Shown: positions 10,582-20,473 of the stretch, in pieces
Numbering within the stretch: the first letter of the stretch is position 1
How the letters are laid out: the number at the start of each line of letters is the position of its first letter
DNA from: Pleurotus djamor
Taxonomy: Eukaryota; Basidiomycota; Agaricomycetes; Agaricales; Pleurotaceae
Reading direction: 5' to 3'
Assembly (NCBI GenBank): GCA_029747585.1
Contig: JAPEVF010000429.1
Span: 1 to 38,533 of the forward strand
Length of the DNA stretch: 38,533 nt
Notes under the pieces: generated by a model
What the model saw: only the letters and a program-made list of their open reading frames with translations
Databases searched by the model: none
What the model was told of the DNA's origin: nothing
Translations under genes and position numbers: made by a program

Positions 10582-11690
10582 GCCATGGGTAAGCGCTTGA
10601 GCATGAACGCAGGTGTTTAACTGGATAGTAAACGGTCGATGAATCGACTCTACCGCAATGATCGAACTTAGCCCTGATCTGCGCGACCACCCGCAAGAAT
10701 CACAGCTTGGCTGCACACGACTTCCAGTGTGCGGGGTGAACGTAGCTATACAGCACCTGAAACCTTGACCACTGAAGTTGAAACGGCGAAGGAGGCTAGC
10801 GCAGAGCAAAGTCAGTGCGCATGAATGTCAAAAAATACATAGCATTCACCTGAATCCCGCTAGAAATGTGGCAGCCGTCGAACTTGACGACATGACCGGG
10901 AAGCGCGAGCGAGGAGATATGCATGTCAGCGAGAGGTCTAGACGTATTACAGATGTCACCGCCTGAATCATATGGCGAAGACCAAGCGCGACTTTCTACT
11001 CTCCGGAAGATCGCTGTGGTCACTTCGGGCAGGACGATCACAGTATGACTTGGCCAGCCATGGATGTTGTGTCAACCCTTTGGTCGTGCTCGAGGAACTC
11101 TTCGAGTCCAAGAATTCTTGGACGTGTTTACGATCACCTTTGGGGACAGGGAATATAGGTGCCGGGGCACTGGTTTCCGCAGTGCTCAATGGCCATTGAG
11201 CTCAGCGGACACTGGGTTGCGAAGGCAAGACATCAGTTTCATGAAGGCTCTCGGATATTGAGTCCAGCTAGTAGTCGACGAAAGGAGTAACTGCTCCGGA
11301 GACGCCTGGCCATCGTTGACAAGTGAGGAACAACCTCATCGACTACTAACGAAATGTCCGCGACCTGGTCTGCATAAGTGAGTTTCATCCAAATTTGATA
11401 GTTATCGAAACAAACGCCGAAGCTTAGAGGAGTTCAGGAAGATGCTGCTCTCCATGCCTCTGGATCCGGTGATTTTGTTCGAGGACTGAGACTAGCACGA
11501 GCGAACGTACTCTGGAGGCGATCTCGTGGTTGGCGATGACATGAAAAGAGGCAGCTCTCCCAAGCACTCCAGTTGATCATCAACATCGGGCGCCGTTCGC
11601 TGGGAACGCACAAGAGAGGACCTCCAAGAGGTAAATCCCAGCGATGACATTCTCCTTCACCGGAAAGCGGGAAAAAACAAGTTCCGCTTC
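10582..11690. other. Unassigned interval
   Basis: Upstream of the kinase-fold gene and downstream of the ICMT-like gene. Overlapping short frames occur on both strands around 10796-11261. None shows a signal peptide, known motif or consistent splicing, so no gene is called. Confidence 0.45.
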
Positions 11691-12441
11691 CTAGTACACG
11701 CCTGGTACCAACCGATAGGGAACATCCTTCCTCCACTTTTCCCATACATTGCCAAAGTGCTCCTTGAGCATCTTGTCTTCTTTATTCATCCTGGGAACAA
11801 GCGCAGAGGTCGCTAGACACGCTCCTCCCACGCAGATCCACCACCTCTGGATTCCTAGACCATGCAAGTCCAAGCCCTCCATGACCCACGATCCATGCGA
11901 TAGATGCGCGAGTGCAGCACCAGTACCAGCGAGTATTGCTCCAGTGTATGATGGATGTCGTACAAAAGCATAAGGACCTGATGTGACCAAAGCATGTTTC
12001 TGGCGTATTGCGAGTTCAAACGTGAAGCGCTCTCCGAGGATTTCGTAACATCGAATCCTCATTAGGGTTCCGAGCAGGGTAAATGACCATCCCAAAAGGA
12101 AGATAGGCGTCAGGGAAATACTCGACGCGTTTGAGGTCGGCATGCCAATGATTCGAACCAAGTTACTTCCAGTGAGAATCGTATAGATTTCGCATAGAGA
12201 TATGCTCCATATGATGCTCTATAGTCATATTCAGCCTTTGATAAAGAGCGTAAAGCGACATAATCACTCGGGACGTCCAATGGCCTACCTTTGCGACACG
12301 CGGAATCAAACGCGCAAAGTGTTCCCATCCCGATGGTTTCAAACGTTCGCTTCCCGAAGGCTCGTTGTTCGGCGGCGTCATTGTTATGTGCATGCAGACA
12401 AGAATGGAAGCAAGGAAGGGGATTTTAATGAGGCTGCCCAT
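11691..12441 (-). CDS. ICMT-family (isoprenylcysteine carboxyl methyltransferase-like) membrane protein
   Basis: Two exons, 12441-12167 and 12120-11691, with a 46-nt intron (GTAACT...GTCGAG), give 234 aa. The family methylates prenylated C-terminal cysteines using SAM at the ER membrane (Ste14 in yeast). Several hydrophobic segments are present. The C-terminal half holds the hallmark region: RCYEILGERFTFEL, then SGPYAFVRHPSYTG, then the conserved tail KEDKMLKEHFGNVWEKWRKD followed by VPYRLVPGVY. The N-terminus MGSLIKIPFLASILV is hydrophobic. Length matches the short basidiomycete ICMT-like paralogues, which are often numerous; whether this one is the true Ste14 or a paralogue with another substrate cannot be told. 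The first half reads straight through a possible GTAGGC donor, which keeps the frame. Confidence 0.85.
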
Positions 12442-12986
12442 CGTGCGAGGTGAAGACGTCGACGAGAAGCTTGTTGGAAAAGCTTGTGAACAGGTCCGGC
12501 CGGCGTCGAATTAGCGCCTGTTTCAAAAGGAGTCAGGGGAGACAGCAGCTCGCCTATGTTTCCAACGTCCCGCTTCTCAGAGCACAAGCGGCTATATAAC
12601 TTTTCTGGAGTTTTTCGAAGCCAGCATCTGATGCTCTGTATGCTTACACGACTACACCTCGCAGCAGATGATACAATACTGAGAGTACTCGACGCCCTGC
12701 AGTGTCAAATTTCGACCGCCTCTGATGCGCTCACGTCTAACTTTCCCTTCATTTCACCCAATATCTGACGCATTACAATATCTATTATAGGTACCTAGCA
12801 GTGCTCTTTCTTCAGAGCTGGTAAGTAAGTAGTGGGAAGCCCACGGGATACAATGAGCGCTGCCAAGACGACGTACATATATCCTCGATCATTACTCGTT
12901 ATTACCCTACGTCATGTCGCGACCCTGCTCCGAAATCATCTCTCTAAGCGTAATCAGGCTAGGCTAAGAAGCTCTGGTTTTTATGC
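12442..12986. other. Divergent intergenic region
   Basis: Holds the promoters of the ICMT-like gene (minus) and the M28 aminopeptidase (plus). A TATATAAC-like stretch near 12592 could serve either strand. No other feature seen. Confidence 0.45.
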
Positions 12987-12994
12987 TATATATC
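12987..12994 (+). promoter_or_regulatory. Putative TATA box of the M28 aminopeptidase gene
   Basis: TATATATC 46 nt before the ATG at 13033. Confidence 0.4.
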
Positions 12995-13032
12995 CCGTCG
13001 TGGCGCTTCGCGATGACCTCCCAACGGCCCCC

Positions 13033-14479
13033 ATGCCTTCGTTCTTTTCTTTCGCTTTCGTTTTCATTCCACTCTTTTCAGCATTCATTGCTGCCTCTCC
13101 GCTCGTTAACCTGAGTATAAAAGATATTAAAATCAAGGCCGCTGCCGGAAACCGTCTCCTTCGTTTTGCCCCAAACGCCGAACCGGTATGGAAGACGGAG
13201 AAGGAGAAATTTGAGTTGATGCGGTCTGGTGTCCATTTCGTATGTACTTTCTCTCGTTTTCTCCGTGGTTCTGACGCGTCTGTGACCGTGGTGGACTTTT
13301 CCAGTTTGATATCACGCATACCTATGAGCGGGAACGCGCTTTGTTGTCCTTGAAAGCAAGGCAGCTCCATAGTCAGTCTCAAGGGGACTTCTTGCGACGA
13401 TGTCTAACCAGTGTTCGTGCCATAGCCCCTCCTTTGTTTCTACCATCCAACTATGTCGCGATCACGAAGCTCCTCAGCAAAATTTCGATACCTAACATGC
13501 GTGCCGACCTAACCAAGTTAACTTCCTTTAACAACCGCTTCTACAATTCGACTACCGGCGCCGAAGCCAGTCAATGGATTTACAATACCGTGGCGAATGT
13601 GAGTTTTTTCAAACCATTATCATGGGCCCTCGTCCTTACAACGGACGCCTTATGAATAGATCACTTCCGAGCGGGATGATATCACCGTCTCTTCGTTCGA
13701 ACATCCATGGTTACAGACAACCACCATCGTGCGCTTTGCAGGAAAGTCTACTTCGGCTCCTGTAACTATTTTAGGAGCACATATGGACTCCATAAACTTC
13801 GAAGTTGTCGATGTCGTGAACGCCCCCGCACAGGGTGCAGACGACGATGGGTCGGGTACTGTCAACCTGATTGAGGCTCTTCGCCTTCTAGTTGGATCGG
13901 GATTCACGCCATCCGAGCCGTTGGAATTCCATTGGTACGCTGCGGAGGAGGTAGGACTGGAGGGTTCATACGATGTTGCGACCAAATACGCGGAAGACAA
14001 AGTCCCAGTCAAGGCCTTCTTGCAAGTTGATATGTCCGCTTAGTGGGTTCTTTGTCCCTCTTTTATCTAAGGCGTCGTAATGAATTGTTATCATGTCCAC
14101 CAGCTTCAAGCCCGGAGAACGGGAGGTCATAGGCCTTGTTGAAGACTACGTCAACTCCGATTTGATCAATCGCATCGAGGTGCTTGTTCAGAAGTATACT
14201 CGTCTTCCCGTTGCTAGATTTGAGGTGACGGTCTTCCACCTCGGTATCCCCTTCAACTCACTGATCTTGAACGTTATTTAGTGTGGGTATGGATGCTCAG
14301 ACCATGCATCTTGGGATGCAATCGGTGCCCCTGCAGCATTGATCGCCGAGCCCATGGGCGAGCACAATCCCACCATCCATACGGCAAACGACACGATGGA
14401 TGCAGAAGGTTTCTCGTGGGAGCACTCAGTTGAATTCGCCAAGCTTTTAACTGCATTTGCGTACGAATACTCTGTCTAA
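13033..14479 (+). CDS. Secreted leucine aminopeptidase, M28 family
   Basis: Five exons: 13033-13239, 13305-13598, 13660-14042, 14104-14224, 14282-14479; introns 65, 61, 61 and 57 nt; 400 aa. Residues 1-20 are a signal peptide (FFSFAFVFIPLFSAFIAASP). The M28 zinc site is complete: GAHMDS (His208), GADDDGSG (bridging Asp228), WYAAEEVGLEGS (Glu263 catalytic, Glu264 ligand), LQVDM (Asp291) and NPTIHT (His368). CGYGCSDHASW supplies the conserved disulfide Cys336-Cys340. This is the extracellular LAP type that removes N-terminal residues from peptides. The N-terminal part, with SKISIPNMRADLTKLTSFNN and YNSTTGAEAS, is the usual propeptide/start of the mature domain. In exon 2 an optional 39-nt GT-AG segment (after LKARQLHS) is a multiple of three and open, so 13 residues there are uncertain. 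An F-box-like gene follows in the same direction. Confidence 0.93.
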
Positions 14480-14616
14480 TTCTGACTCCAGTGACACATA
14501 CTTGGTTGACTGCGAAACTGCCAGCGACTTTTACCCTGAGGGGCTCAGGAGTTTTCCCTATAATAAGCCTAGCGATGGGCGCGCAACTTCAAGCGTCCTC
14601 TCTCTTGACCACCACC

Positions 14617-16205
14617 ATGTCAGAGTCTCCTTTTCCTCCAGAAATTCTCCAATACATAATTCAGTCGGTCAACTCACTTCGAGACCTTCTGTCAATAGGA
14701 CTCACCAATTCCGCGGTATGGGCTCTGGTCAAACCTCAAATGGACTACCATACCGTCATCTGTAATCTGGCAAACAATCAGCTTTGGAAACATCTCATCG
14801 AGCATCCCAAATACGCTTCAATGATTCGAGAATTGCAAATTGTTCCCGAAGTCAAGCATGCCTGTCGGCGAGCCCGATTCGAGGTTCTCAGATTTTGGAA
14901 TCTTCCTACACTCTTCTCGCAGTTCCAGATCCATAATGAGAAGTGGTTCTAACTACGAGCAAACGAAGGTGTCTGAGATGCTGCTCACGCGTGCACTGCG
15001 TGGAATGGTCAACTTGGAAAGCTTTACCTGGGATCGCTGGGGTCCCGTCACCGCCGCTGGAGATGAATTGGGCACACCCGAGGATGTTTGGACAGCTCTG
15101 ACTAGTCATTCGCAGGTGCGGAAGCTGACCCGCTTGCTGAAGGGACGAGGCCAATCCTTGAGAACCAGGTTAGTGAGCTCACTCGTTTTTTTTTTTGATG
15201 TGCATGTTGAACTCGCACCTCCCAAGTTCTTTCCCAGTATAGGAAAGAATCTGACACATCTGAAAATGGAGCGATAGAAACCGGAACGAAGGCATTCAAG
15301 GTGAAATTGATGTTGAAGGCGCTTACCGATTGCAAGTGAAGATATCTGCATTGAGGAGTCTCCTTGTGTCCTGTACTTCCCTTCAGGTGCGTGCTCTTCC
15401 TGAAAATCACGCATCCCACGCGGTCTCACTCGAACCTTTCAGGACATCACTTTGGGTGTATTGGACCGGACGTTTAGGGAACAGATTTTCATTGGTATCA
15501 CTTCCGCCGTTGACCTTGTCAACTGGCCCCATATTAAATACATGGAACTCTTGAATGTCACCGTCAATGGCTCTGTCATGGCGAACTTTCTAAACCAACA
15601 CCCTACTCTTGTCACCCTAAAGGCTTACATGACCACATACGACGATACTGTGCCTTTCCGAATCCACGGAGTCCCCAAAACTATGAAACTGCTCCCTAAT
15701 ATCGAGGAAATCAATTTACCATCAAAGACACTGTCAACTCTTCTCCCCCACCTTGCCTTTTCGGAACCGTCACGAATTCGGTCGTTGCGCCACATCTGCA
15801 CGGATGACTGGTGTTCTAAGCCATACCTCAGGCTTGCTGAAATGACGAACCTCACCGAGCTACATGTCAAAAGCCTAGCCGAGCTTTCTCAGCTTGAAAT
15901 TTTGATTCAGCTAACCCCACAACTGGATGTATTTCACGTCGGCTATGTCGTTGTACGAGTCTCCTATTACTCGAGGATGAATGATCTAATATCATGTTTC
16001 TTGCCATAGAGGGGAAGTGAATATTGTAGTCTCACTTCCGTATATCTCTAAGTGGTCGAAGTTAAGGGAGATCCACGGAATCGACTTATGGAAGCACCCC
16101 GAGAGACACGACCTGCCGCGGAGAGTCTTGCAAGAAATTATAGCCGCCTGCCCGAACCTTCGTATCGCCGATGAGCGGATGATTACTTGCGTCAGACGCA
16201 AGTAG
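14617..16205 (+). CDS. F-box/LRR-like protein, frame structure damaged or uncertain
   Basis: The N-terminus MSESPFPPEILQYIIQSV followed by LRDLLSIGLTNSAVWALVKP is the helical F-box-like start found in large agaricomycete families. Such proteins are substrate adaptors of SCF ubiquitin ligases by family analogy. Later parts read as leucine-rich-repeat-like segments: RALRGMVNLESFTWDRWG, LLVSCTSLQ|DITLGVLDR (clean 56-nt intron 15387-15442), NWPHIKYMELLNVTVNGS, LPNIEEINLPSKTLSTLLPH, MTNLTELHVKSLAEL, and a C-terminus IIAACPNLRIADERM ending at 16205. Three joins are not clean: exon 1 runs into TAA near 14950 while the continuation is in another frame; the link at 15175-15360 needs a choice of introns; and 15953-16052 needs a 100-nt intron. 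It may be decaying. The total span and motif order are clear; the exact protein is not. Confidence 0.55.
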
Positions 16206-16846
16206 TCTCGAACACGATTCTGAATGTATCGACCTGGGTCCTCGAGTCCCTTTGCCGCCCCTGGGCCGTCTAGGAGTTCAGTGACCCCAATTCAGTTTCG
16301 ATAGCACGATGCCCGTAGTACCAATGTTACTGTATCTTCTCTATCGAGCAGAGTCCATGGTAGCCTTTTGTAGGACGGCTTCTTTGCCGTACATCCATGT
16401 GCATCCGTACCTCTAGTTTCAGTTCCCTCCAGGAACCCATGCCCGTGCCCCTTCTGTCCGACTCCGGATGAATTGTTGTTCACAAGCGAGACATTGGCGA
16501 GACATCGAAACTCGATGTCCCTGTCGACGACATTGACAACTTGACAGATATTCAGTTAACACGAAGTGGTGGCCCGTAAGCACAAGGCGAATGGATAACT
16601 TGAAAATACACTCCCTAAGTAAGTACTCTGCTTACAATGCCCCCCCTACGTTGTCTGTTATTTGGCCGTACTGACCATACAAAGCTTCCTCCAACTGGCT
16701 GGCCAGCGTGTAAAAAGGTTTCTGACCTTTCATGAGGTGATGGTTCTTCTGTTATGACTGACGGTACCTAGTGTTCTATTTCCAGCCATCAAAGACGGTC
16801 ATTCTAGTCCTTGTCATTTACAACTCCTTCCGTAAACTTTGTAGCG
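16206..16846. other. Intergenic, no gene seen
   Basis: Between the F-box-like gene and the promoter of the 192-aa secreted protein. Short frames only, with no motif or repeat recognised. Confidence 0.5.
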
Positions 16847-16854
16847 TATAAAAG
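16847..16854 (+). promoter_or_regulatory. TATA box of the 192-aa secreted protein gene
   Basis: TATAAAAG 59 nt before the ATG at 16913, a typical spacing. Confidence 0.55.
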
Positions 16855-16912
16855 GGCTATAAACTGGGCGAAGGATAATTCAGCAGCATTCAGACTCATC
16901 GATCCACTCATC

Positions 16913-17610
16913 ATGCAGAAGCTTCTCAGCCTACTCACCACTCTTCTCATTCTTCCTTTGATTGCGATGACTGAAGGGAGCCCTTCGGTAATCGTGGTTC
17001 AATTGCCTATGGAAAGACACCCATCGCATTAACAGTCGCTTTAGCAGTTAAACGCAAGACAAGCGTGCCAAACTTCGAACGTTGCCCAGTTCAACCCGCT
17101 CGCTGTATTCAAGGTACCGCCCACGTCGGGAGCAACCTCAACTCAAGTGGCAATGATCCAAGTCCAAACGATCCCTCACATAAGCTGGGGGATCCTTTCG
17201 ACGGGCGTAGGAAACGGGGGCTGGCTCTTCTACGCGCTCCAGAACGGCGCCATCTTCCCCAAGTCTTCGATCCCTTTCCCCGCTCCAGTCTCGGTGGCGC
17301 TCACTAATGGGGAGTCGCCGCTTTTCGTCTCCACACAATTCCCGCCCACCGCGTTCACCGGTTTCTGTTCCTCCGTAAGTTAACAATTAATCATCACAAC
17401 TGGAGGGGTACATACTGATTGAATTCAATTTAGGCCAATCCAGCCGGAGGGCCGAACTTGCTTACGGTTCAAGGACAGAATTTGTGGTCGCTTTGTCCGA
17501 ATAACACGGCTGGAGGAAGGAATGATCTTATTTGGGCTCCAGTTGCGAACCATGCCCACTATTCCCTGGCTGCTTGCAAGGAGGTCGACGTCCAAATCAT
17601 CCCGGCGTAG
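16913..17610 (+). CDS. Secreted protein of unknown function (192 aa)
   Basis: Three exons: 16913-16987, 17048-17374 and 17434-17610; introns of 60 and 59 nt with GTAATC...AGCAG and GTAAGT...TTTAG. Residues 1-22 are a signal peptide (MQKLLSLLTTLLILPLIAM, then TEGSPS). The mature protein is neutral, Asn/Gly/Pro-rich and contains four cysteines (in ARQACQTS, TGFCSS, WSLCPN and LAACKE), probably two disulfides. No catalytic motif is visible. Repeated hydrophobic-polar alternation (VAMIQVQTIPHISWGILSTG, LTVQGQNLWSLC) suggests a beta-rich fold. Size and secretion signal fit a fungal small secreted protein; no named family is recognised. It stands alone, with its own TATA box. Confidence 0.82.
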
Positions 17611-18594
17611 AAGTTGACCTTCAATGCAATAGTAGCCAGCACGTAGGATAGAACGGCGGAGGGGTTCTATGTGTGTAGTTCGAAATACATGAAAGCGGTA
17701 ATAGCGTTCTGATTAACCGAGCTTGATTCATAAGAGTATGACGAAGCGCCGTCGCTGGTGACCATGGAAGAGCTAACTCTGAGACGGAGTCGGAGGGAAG
17801 TCAAGGCGATTGAGAGCGAGTCGGGATGGTGGAAGACAGGTAAGCAGAGGCTTGAGAGGGGCTCGCCAACGAAGACGACGCAAAGAGGGAAGCCGACCGG
17901 TCACGAGAGAAACAGCTGGAAACGGAGTATGTCCAGGTCACCAAATCGCGGAGCGCTCAGACGTCGAGCAGAGATAGCTCAAAGCCGCAGAGGCAAGGTA
18001 TAGGCTTTAGAGCAAAGGCGCGACTAGTACTTATCGCACTCAGAAAGCTGCCAACGTCATTTCTTGTACACGTTCAGGATCCATCGCTCTGAGTCACCAC
18101 GGGGAATCATAAGCGTACCAGTTCAAGAGTCACGTCCAAATGTCTTTCTGGTTAAGATCTGTCATCAAGCGAGGTAGAAAACGCGTAGAGCACGATGAGT
18201 CTGAGGACACCGACGGGATTGCAGTTCGAACGCCGAATACGTCTTCACCCCTATATTTTTGCTGTCACGGTGGTCCGTGCGCCAGGACCGAACCTGGCGG
18301 GACTCTGAGGATCTTTATTACGCCTCTCAGTTGAACCCTTGATTCTTCGCCTTCAGCTAATGGGAATGCTAATATGACCGAAATGTTCGCATTGTTCCTA
18401 CTTATCTGAATCTTCTCAGTACTGACGCGAAAAATCAAGCCACTTCCCTCGTTATCGGAAATTTTCGATGTTCTACGACGGCAATCTGGCCGCTCGTATA
18501 ATGGCGTTGATTGTAAGGATGCCGATAGTATAATTGTCGGGATAGGGACCAATCTTCCTGTCTGCCTATCCGTTCTGCCCCACAAGGACCCGAG
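17611..18594. other. Unassigned interval
   Basis: Contains a short Arg/Ser-rich open frame at 17758-18003 and small frames on both strands at 18140-18585. None has homology cues, a signal peptide or sensible splicing. It probably includes the 3' UTR of the secreted-protein gene. Confidence 0.45.
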
Positions 18595-18890
18595 CTATGA
18601 TTTCACAATTTCGTCCCTGGTCGACACCGCGCTGAAAATCAAAGATGGTGCTATTGAGGTCTGATTGTCTTAAAGACTTCTCTGTACTCAAACTTATGAC
18701 TGATCTTTGCTTGCGGGATAGGTTTCCCGGGTGCATGAACGCGCGAAGCCTGCCAGGATGTCATAGACATCTCGATGTCACATGCGCCGTTATACTCAAT
18801 GAACAAAGACTCATCTGAGGAACACCTATACGGAATCCTTTTTTCGGCTCTTGACAGTATCAGCCGCATCATCCCGTTTGCTGACGGCCA
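18595..18890 (+). pseudogene. Possible decayed relative of the tandem P family (5' part)
   Basis: The stretch TISSLVDTALKIKDGAIE is followed directly by a 63-nt GT-AG segment (18659-18721) and then VSRVHERAKPARMS and a stop. The P-family proteins have TTSILEIGFQIKDSIDT, an intron at the same point, then FARRRSHAKALA. Spacing and intron position agree; residue agreement is modest. Further on, LYGILFSALDSISRIIP is open but out of register. There is no ATG in the expected place. This is a weak call based on pattern only. Confidence 0.25.
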
Positions 18891-20297
18891 GCTGACGACT
18901 GTCAGGTGACCTCTTCCGTATCCTCAGCGGAACGATGCGTTCTCGGAGATGGATGACTGGTAGACATCGCCGTCGGGTTCACTGTACAGGTCTACTCCAA
19001 AAGGTTCGAGTCTGAGCTTTGTGTTTGAGGGAGGCCATCCATAATTGTCCAGCGTCAACGTAAGTGTGCTCGTTGCTTGCTTGTTCTTCGCTCTGAATAA
19101 AATATCTGCTCTCTACTTAGCTCCGACAATCGACCACATGCTTGCCCACGGCATGTACGACGACAAAAGCGACTTTCATAGTCCTGTAAGCTTTTTTCTA
19201 CTAGTCTCTGGGCCCAACGGCCAACTCATCTTCCCTGTTGCCTCTACTTGGCTTTTTGTAGTGTCGGAGACTTCAATCCATCCCACGAAATTTGGCTTCT
19301 CCTGGATGAATTGCAACGCATTCGAACGCCCACATGCTGAGATTCCCGAAATTTACACGATATGGCTAGTTTGGTTCAATGCAAATTGGTTGTTTTCGAC
19401 TTCCAAACGCCCTCGGTCTCGTTTCCCATCTTGGGGTAACCTGTTGTGATGTTAAAGGGGGGTGTTGCAATGCGAGTTGGTCGCCTCCGGCTGACCAGTG
19501 GGCTGTATCTTCTCTAGATCTCGGAGAGTGGTGGTGGTGGTGGGGTGATGATGTGGTGTAGGTGGTGGTGCGTCCCTTGCGAAACGGTGCAGAAGCAGTG
19601 GATGGCGGCGAAGTCAAAGCAGAGAGAGTCGAACTCGTGTCGACGGCGGTAAGTCAATATCGGATAGTCGAAGTCGGTAAATCGGTTAATCGGTCGGTCA
19701 GATAGTCAAAGTCGAAGTCGAAGTCGGCGGCGAGAGCGAAGAGTCGTGAAGTCGGATGAAACGGCGAAGAAAATGCTAGACAATGAGAGCGAAATNAAAA
19801 AAAAAGAAAGGCCTCGGACGATGGAAAGATAGGGAAATCAGTCTCGTAAATTCATGTGGTTTGTAGAGAAAACATGAGGTATTTATACTAGAAGAACTTG
19901 TATGATCGTAGCCGTTTGAGTAGCGGAAAGAGGGTGGAGGTACGAACATAGAACAGNAAAAAAAAAGAAGGTGAAATGAGAATCATGTCAAGAACGACAC
20001 AGATTTCTCAGGAAAGGAGTATTGGATGGATTCGCTAATTGGGTGGGAGAGAGTAACGAGACGATGGTTCGGAGAACCTGTATGTAAAGCGCGTAGATGG
20101 AGGAGAGAGGACTAAAGAGGGCGGGCGTGTTGGAAGTGCGGAAGTAGAAAGGAAAGACTCGAAATGGAAAATGAACGGCATGTGATGTGGGGAAAAGGGG
20201 AAAAGGGGGAAAGAAGGAGGTTTCGGGTACAAACTGAGGGGAACCCTCACACTGTCCATCCCTTCACCCGCGATTTCCCAAACGTAGTCGATCCTCT
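18891..20297. other. Unassigned, partly low-complexity interval
   Basis: Holds an open frame at 19045-19449 (plus) with no known motif and no usable start, purine-rich and GGT-rich tracts, two N bases at 19796 and 19957 beside A9 runs, and G/A-rich sequence at 20040-20230. It leads into the promoter of the tandem gene family. Confidence 0.45.
19625..19760. repeat. Degenerate GTCGAA/GTCGGT simple repeat
   Basis: A run built of imperfect 6-mers such as GTCGAA, GTCGGT and GTCAAA (for example GTCGAAGTCGAAGTCGG). Confidence 0.6.
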
Positions 20298-20317
20298 GCC
20301 TGCACTGCTTGCGGAGT
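20298..20317 (+). promoter_or_regulatory. Upstream element shared by the P array (P1 copy, divergent)
   Basis: GCCTGCACTGCTTGCGGAGT, 176 nt before the P1 start. It resembles GCTTGCACTGCCAACGAGT found upstream of P3 and P4. Confidence 0.3.
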
Positions 20318-20473
20318 CTTGCTCTTGACGTCGGACTGCCCTCGGCGCTTTGCGTTGTGGGCGTGCTTTCCCACTGTACTGACCAATTAACCCCATTCCT
20401 CCGCCCTTGCCTGGTTTTTATCGTCTTCTTTCATCCGTTTTTATCACCCTCATCATAAGCCCCATCCTTCACG

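Noticed and set aside
18999..19015. GGTTCGAGTC, like a tRNA B-box
   Set aside because: No A-box, acceptor stem pairing or anticodon arm could be folded around it.
19045..19449. Plus-strand 134-codon hydrophobic frame
   Set aside because: It has no real ATG at the start, no family motif and no splice model; kept only as an unassigned interval.
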